From Desulfofustis sp. (lineage in GTDB: Bacteria > Desulfobacterota > Desulfobulbia > Desulfobulbales > Desulfocapsaceae): 9,293 nt of DNA. Shown here one piece after another: positions 6,770 to 9,293 of the stretch. The notes beneath the pieces were generated by a model, which was not told where the DNA came from, did no database searches, and saw only the letters and a list, made by a program, of their open reading frames with translations. The position numbers and the translations under genes were made by a program. Numbering within the stretch: the first letter of the stretch is position 1; each line of letters opens with the position of its first letter. The stretch spans positions 1 to 9,293 of the forward strand of contig JARFQM010000247.1 in NCBI GenBank assembly GCA_029287755.1, given 5' to 3'.

Positions 6770-7786
6770 TCAGGCGCGGTAGGACTTGACCAGTTCGATG
6801 ACCGCTTCGATATCCTCCCTGCTGATATCGAGGTGGGTCACCAGTCTGATTCTGCTGCCGCCGAGGATCAGCACCTGGTGCTCGGCCAGATAGGCCTGCA
6901 GTCCCGACACCCTGTCGGCGGGCGGCGAGACAAAGACCATATTGGTCTGAGCCTCGTCGTATTCCACCCGATACCCAGCAATTTCAGCCAGACCTCCGGC
7001 CAACAGACGGGCGTGCTCATGGTCGGTCTGCAGCCGTGCGGTGTTGCGCTCGAGAGCAAAGAGCCCGGCAGCAGCGATGATGCCGGCCTGACGCATACCG
7101 CCGCCCACCATCTTGCGCCACCGCCTGGCCCTGGCGATGGTCGGCTGGTCACCGCACAGCACTGACCCGACCGGTGCCCCGAGCCCCTTGGACAGGCAGA
7201 CGGAGACGGTATCGAAATGCTCAGCGATCTCGGCAACGCCAACACCGCATTTCACCGCAGCGTTGAAAATCCTGGCCCCGTCGAGATGCAGGCTCAGTCC
7301 GTGTGCAGCGCCAGACTCGGCGACCTGGTCAAGATAATCGAGCGGCAGCGCCAGACCATTGTGGGTGTTCTCCACACAGAGCAGCCTGGATCTGGCAAAA
7401 TGATAATCGTCAGGTTTGATCACCTGGGCCACCCGCTCCAGATCAAAGGTGCCGTCGGGATTCAGATCCAGCGGCTGGGGCTGAATGGAGCCAAGAACGG
7501 CGGCCCCGCCGGCCTCGTATCGATAGGTGTGAGCCGTCTGACCGACGATATACTCATCGCCGCGCTGACAATGCGCCAGCAGAGCAATAAGGTTGGTCTG
7601 GGTGCCGCTCGGGGCAAAAATCGCCGCTTCCTTGCCAAGCATGGCTGCGGCCGTTTCCTCGAGCCTGTTAACCGTCGGGTCATCTCCAAAAACATCATCT
7701 CCCACCACAGCGCCGGCCATGGCCTCACGCATCTCAGGACTGGGCCTGGTCACCGTGTCGCTTCTCAGATCTATCGGTCGCATCAT
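6770..7786 (-). CDS. ltaE: low-specificity L-threonine aldolase
   Basis: This PLP enzyme of fold type I cleaves L-threonine and L-allo-threonine to glycine and acetaldehyde in the cytosol. The 338-residue product begins with the family hallmark [18 protein letters not shown] (6-23) and [15 protein letters not shown] (29-43). APSGTQTN (58-65), the aspartate that contacts the PLP ring in HLDGAR (D169), and the PLP lysine K200 in [13 protein letters not shown] follow, then [13 protein letters not shown] (223-235). Its length is close to E. coli LtaE (333). The start is the first of two tandem ATGs, at 7786: GAAGGA lies 5 bases upstream, and the ATG overlaps the transporter stop as ATGA, so translation is probably coupled. 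A role in glycine supply or threonine breakdown is inferred from the family. No terminator with a clear T-run follows the gene. Confidence 0.96.
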   Translation of the reverse strand: MMRPIDLRSDTVTRPSPEMREAMAGAVVGDDVFGDDPTVNRLEETAAAMLGKEAAIFAPSGTQTNLIALLAHCQRGDEYIVGQTAHTYRYEAGGAAVLGSIQPQPLDLNPDGTFDLERVAQVIKPDDYHFARSRLLCVENTHNGLALPLDYLDQVAESGAAHGLSLHLDGARIFNAAVKCGVGVAEIAEHFDTVSVCLSKGLGAPVGSVLCGDQPTIARARRWRKMVGGGMRQAGIIAAAGLFALERNTARLQTDHEHARLLAGGLAEIAGYRVEYDEAQTNMVFVSPPADRVSGLQAYLAEHQVLILGGSRIRLVTHLDISREDIEAVIELVKSYRA

Positions 7787-8658
7787 GTATGTCCTTCAGG
7801 TTCCATATGTATGGTTGCTTCGATTCCCAACTTATCGCGCAGCGCTAGCTCGACCTGGTGGGCGTGTTCGTGAGCCTCATCGAGGGTCAGGCCGGCGTCC
7901 ATGGTGAGGTGGAAGGTGAGTTCAATATGGTCGCCATAGCGGTGCAGGTGAAAATGGTGGGGCCGGACATCGAGGTTCATATCGTCGATGATGAGGTCAA
8001 TCTTTTCAATGAGGGCCCGGCCTGGTGTTTCACCAATCAGACGGCTCACCGAGTCTCTCAAAATTTCATATGAGGCGTAAAAGATCATCAGCGACACCAG
8101 CACACCCAGGGCCCCGTCGATCCACTCGGCAAAGGAACCGCAGAGTATTCCGAACAGAATTATGACCGAAGAAAGTGCATCCGTGCGGTGATGCCAGCCG
8201 TCCGCCTTGAGGATGGAGTTTTCACTCCTGCGGCCGGCCCAGAAAGCGAACTGGGCCATCAGTTCCTTGACCAGGATCGAAAGTACGGTGACGATGATCG
8301 CCGCTTTACCGTAATCGACGCCGACCCCGCTCTTGATCTGCTCCACCGACTTGAGCAGGAACTCGAAACCGATCAGGGCCAGCATTACCCCGATGATCAC
8401 CGAACAGATCAGGTCGCTCCGGCCGTGGCCGAAGGGATGCTTTTCGTCGGCGGGCTTCCTGCTCAGCCAGCCGCTGAAAATAACAATTGCAGAACTAATA
8501 GAATCGGTGAGCGTATGATAGGCATCGGCCGTCAAGGCCACGGATCCAGTGATCAGCCCCACCCAGAGCTTGAGGAAAAAGAGGACGATATTGGAGATTA
8601 TCGATACCCATCCCTCGATCAGGGTCCAATTTCTATCTGGGGGACTGGTGTGCGCCAC
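7783..8658 (-). CDS. cation diffusion facilitator (CDF) family divalent-metal efflux protein
   Basis: CDF proteins export Zn2+, Fe2+, Cd2+, Mn2+ or Co2+ from the cytosol in exchange for protons. The 291-residue product has six predicted membrane helices in the first 205 residues and a cytosolic ferredoxin-like domain after that. Aligned by eye to E. coli YiiP, the transport site is H48-x3-D52 in helix 2 and H156-x3-D160 in helix 5. The HxxxD/HxxxD tetrad is associated in the family with zinc or cadmium preference. The cytosolic site [11 protein letters not shown] gives D71, H74 and H78. The C-terminal domain is His-rich (HHFHLH at 234-239, HEHAH at 263-267, IHMEP at 283-287), fitting a metal-sensing dimer. 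The start is GTG at 8658, the only sensible one because a stop lies two codons upstream; its ribosome site is weak. It overlaps ltaE by 4 bases. Zinc preference is inference. Confidence 0.93.
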   Translation of the reverse strand: MAHTSPPDRNWTLIEGWVSIISNIVLFFLKLWVGLITGSVALTADAYHTLTDSISSAIVIFSGWLSRKPADEKHPFGHGRSDLICSVIIGVMLALIGFEFLLKSVEQIKSGVGVDYGKAAIIVTVLSILVKELMAQFAFWAGRRSENSILKADGWHHRTDALSSVIILFGILCGSFAEWIDGALGVLVSLMIFYASYEILRDSVSRLIGETPGRALIEKIDLIIDDMNLDVRPHHFHLHRYGDHIELTFHLTMDAGLTLDEAHEHAHQVELALRDKLGIEATIHMEPEGHT

Positions 8659-8698
8659 GTGTTATCCGGGGTGAGGAAGTGAGAGGGTGCGGAGATGC

Positions 8699-8911
8699 TC
8701 AGTACTGACCCCAGATTTTGTATCCCTTTTCCTCAAAGGACTTAATGCACTCCTCGTAGCGTTGATAAGACGCCTGGGTGCGGAGCATATCGACGGTGCA
8801 CTCCTGCCGCTCTCCTTCGGAATTCATCAGGATCGTGCGTGAATGTTTGGCTACCGCGGCCGCACAACCGCTCAACAGAACCGCCGTAAAAATTAGTACC
8901 AGCAGGCGCAT
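8699..8911 (-). CDS. small lipoprotein of unknown function
   Basis: The 70-residue product has a short signal peptide (MRLLVLIFTAVLL) ending in a lipobox, LLSGC, with C16 as the lipidated cysteine. The mature chain of about 55 residues is polar, with two further cysteines (C38 and C55) and the pattern LMNSEGERQEC, then YEECIKSFEEKGYK near the end. This Asn-x-x-Gly-Glu...Cys...Cys...Gly-Tyr layout resembles other tiny uncharacterised lipoproteins of Gram-negative bacteria, but I cannot name the family. The ATG at 8911 is chosen, with AAGGAG 8 bases upstream; an in-frame GTG one codon earlier (8914) is 5 bases from the same site and is also possible. It has its own good promoter and probably leads a transcript that continues into the metal exporter 40 bases downstream. 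Location (inner or outer membrane) cannot be decided. Confidence 0.8.
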   Translation of the reverse strand: MRLLVLIFTAVLLSGCAAAVAKHSRTILMNSEGERQECTVDMLRTQASYQRYEECIKSFEEKGYKIWGQY

Positions 8912-8940
8912 CACCCTCTCTCCTTGTTCTTTCGCAATTT

Positions 8941-8966
8941 TATCACAACACTACCGTGCTGTTATA
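8941..8966. promoter_or_regulatory. palindromic candidate operator over the -10 and start site
   Basis: Arms TATCACAACAC (8941-8951) and GTGCTGTTATA (8956-8966) are inverted repeats matching at 9 of 11 positions around a 4-base centre. The right arm covers the -10 box and the left arm reaches past the predicted start point. That geometry is typical of a repressor site for a homodimeric regulator. It does not match Fur, Zur, FNR, CRP or LexA consensus sequences as I know them. Function is inferred from position and symmetry only. Confidence 0.45.
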
Positions 8967-8988
8967 AAAGGGTGACCCGCCATGTCAA
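8961..8988 (-). promoter_or_regulatory. sigma70-type promoter upstream of the small lipoprotein
   Basis: On the minus strand a perfect -35 TTGACA (8988-8983) and a 5-of-6 -10 TATAAC (8966-8961) are separated by 16 bases. Transcription would begin near 8954, about 40 bases before the lipoprotein start, with AAGGAG inside the leader. This is the best promoter match in the window, and it should drive the lipoprotein and probably the CDF transporter and ltaE. The -10 element forms one end of a palindrome (see the operator entry), so regulated initiation is likely. Confidence 0.65.
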
Positions 8989-9043
8989 GGTTTTTATCTG
9001 CATCCGCCCGGATTGGGAGGTGTCTGAAAATCTTTTGAATTTC

Positions 9044-9293
9044 TCAGGGCGATCGATCCGGGGCACCATAGGTGAAACCATTGACCGTTTTTTGTATCAG
9101 CCAGCCGACAGTCACCACCCCGCCCAGCAGACAGACCAGAAACAGCAGCATGGAGCTGTATTGCGGGACAACCTGAAGCTCTGAAAGATTGAAGTAGTCG
9201 GCCAACAGATCGGTCCGCAACCAGGACCTGAGAAAACTCATCAGATAGACGAGCACCACTGTACCGACCGCTGTGACCGCCAATCGCTGTGTG
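9044..9293 (-). CDS. membrane protein of unknown function, C-terminal part (runs off right edge)
   Basis: The minus-strand frame is open from the window edge to a TGA at 9046-9044, giving 82 codons in the window. It encodes two hydrophobic helices: one at VTAVGTVVLVYLMSFL and one at SSMLLFLVCLLGGVVTVGWL. They are separated by about 25 more polar residues (SWLRTDLLADYFNLSEL and onward), and a short hydrophilic tail ends GAPDRSP. A TTG at 9283 could start a 79-residue protein, but no ribosome site precedes it and the frame continues upstream, so the gene probably begins outside the window. I do not recognise the family. It ends 130 bases before the lipoprotein gene and, given the separate promoter in between, is likely a separate transcription unit. 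Confidence is moderate because of length and truncation. Confidence 0.55.
   Translation of the reverse strand, partial: TQRLAVTAVGTVVLVYLMSFLRSWLRTDLLADYFNLSELQVVPQYSSMLLFLVCLLGGVVTVGWLIQKTVNGFTYGAPDRSP

Noticed and set aside
8992..9020. Terminator for the right-edge membrane gene (ATCCG / CGGAT)
   Set aside because: The loop would be only 2 bases, and on the minus strand it is followed by GCAGATAAAAACC with no T-run.

Overview
The window is dominated by the 5' part of a bacterial complex I (nuo) operon, all on the minus strand and therefore read right to left: nuoA, nuoB, a fused nuoCD, nuoE, nuoF, nuoG and the start of nuoH, which runs off the left edge. The subunit set (peripheral arm with its NADH-oxidising module NuoEFG, plus membrane subunits A and H) encodes an NADH:quinone oxidoreductase that passes electrons from NADH through FMN and a chain of Fe-S clusters to quinone and pumps protons. 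All expected cluster ligands can be seen. nuoI and nuoJ-N presumably follow beyond position 1.

Upstream of nuoA lies about 400 bp without a convincing gene (roughly 6372-6769). It holds candidate promoter elements and several inverted repeats. To its right is a second minus-strand group: a tiny lipoprotein (8699-8911), a cation diffusion facilitator metal exporter (7783-8658) and a low-specificity L-threonine aldolase (6770-7786). The last two overlap by 4 bases, and the lipoprotein ends 40 bases before the transporter with no terminator between them, so the three probably form one transcript. A good sigma70-type promoter, overlapped by a palindrome, lies just upstream of the lipoprotein. At the right edge is the C-terminal end of a small membrane protein of unknown function.

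The organism is a Gram-negative bacterium with NADH-linked respiration. The lipobox protein, the fused NuoCD, the compact NuoG and the moderately high G+C content would fit a Desulfuromonadales/Geobacter-like deltaproteobacterium. That placement is inference from general resemblance, not a search result. No mobile element, CRISPR array, tRNA or rRNA is visible. Most of the window is ordinary housekeeping DNA. The points worth a second look are the two regulatory regions, the short NuoG and the small lipoprotein at the head of the transporter operon.
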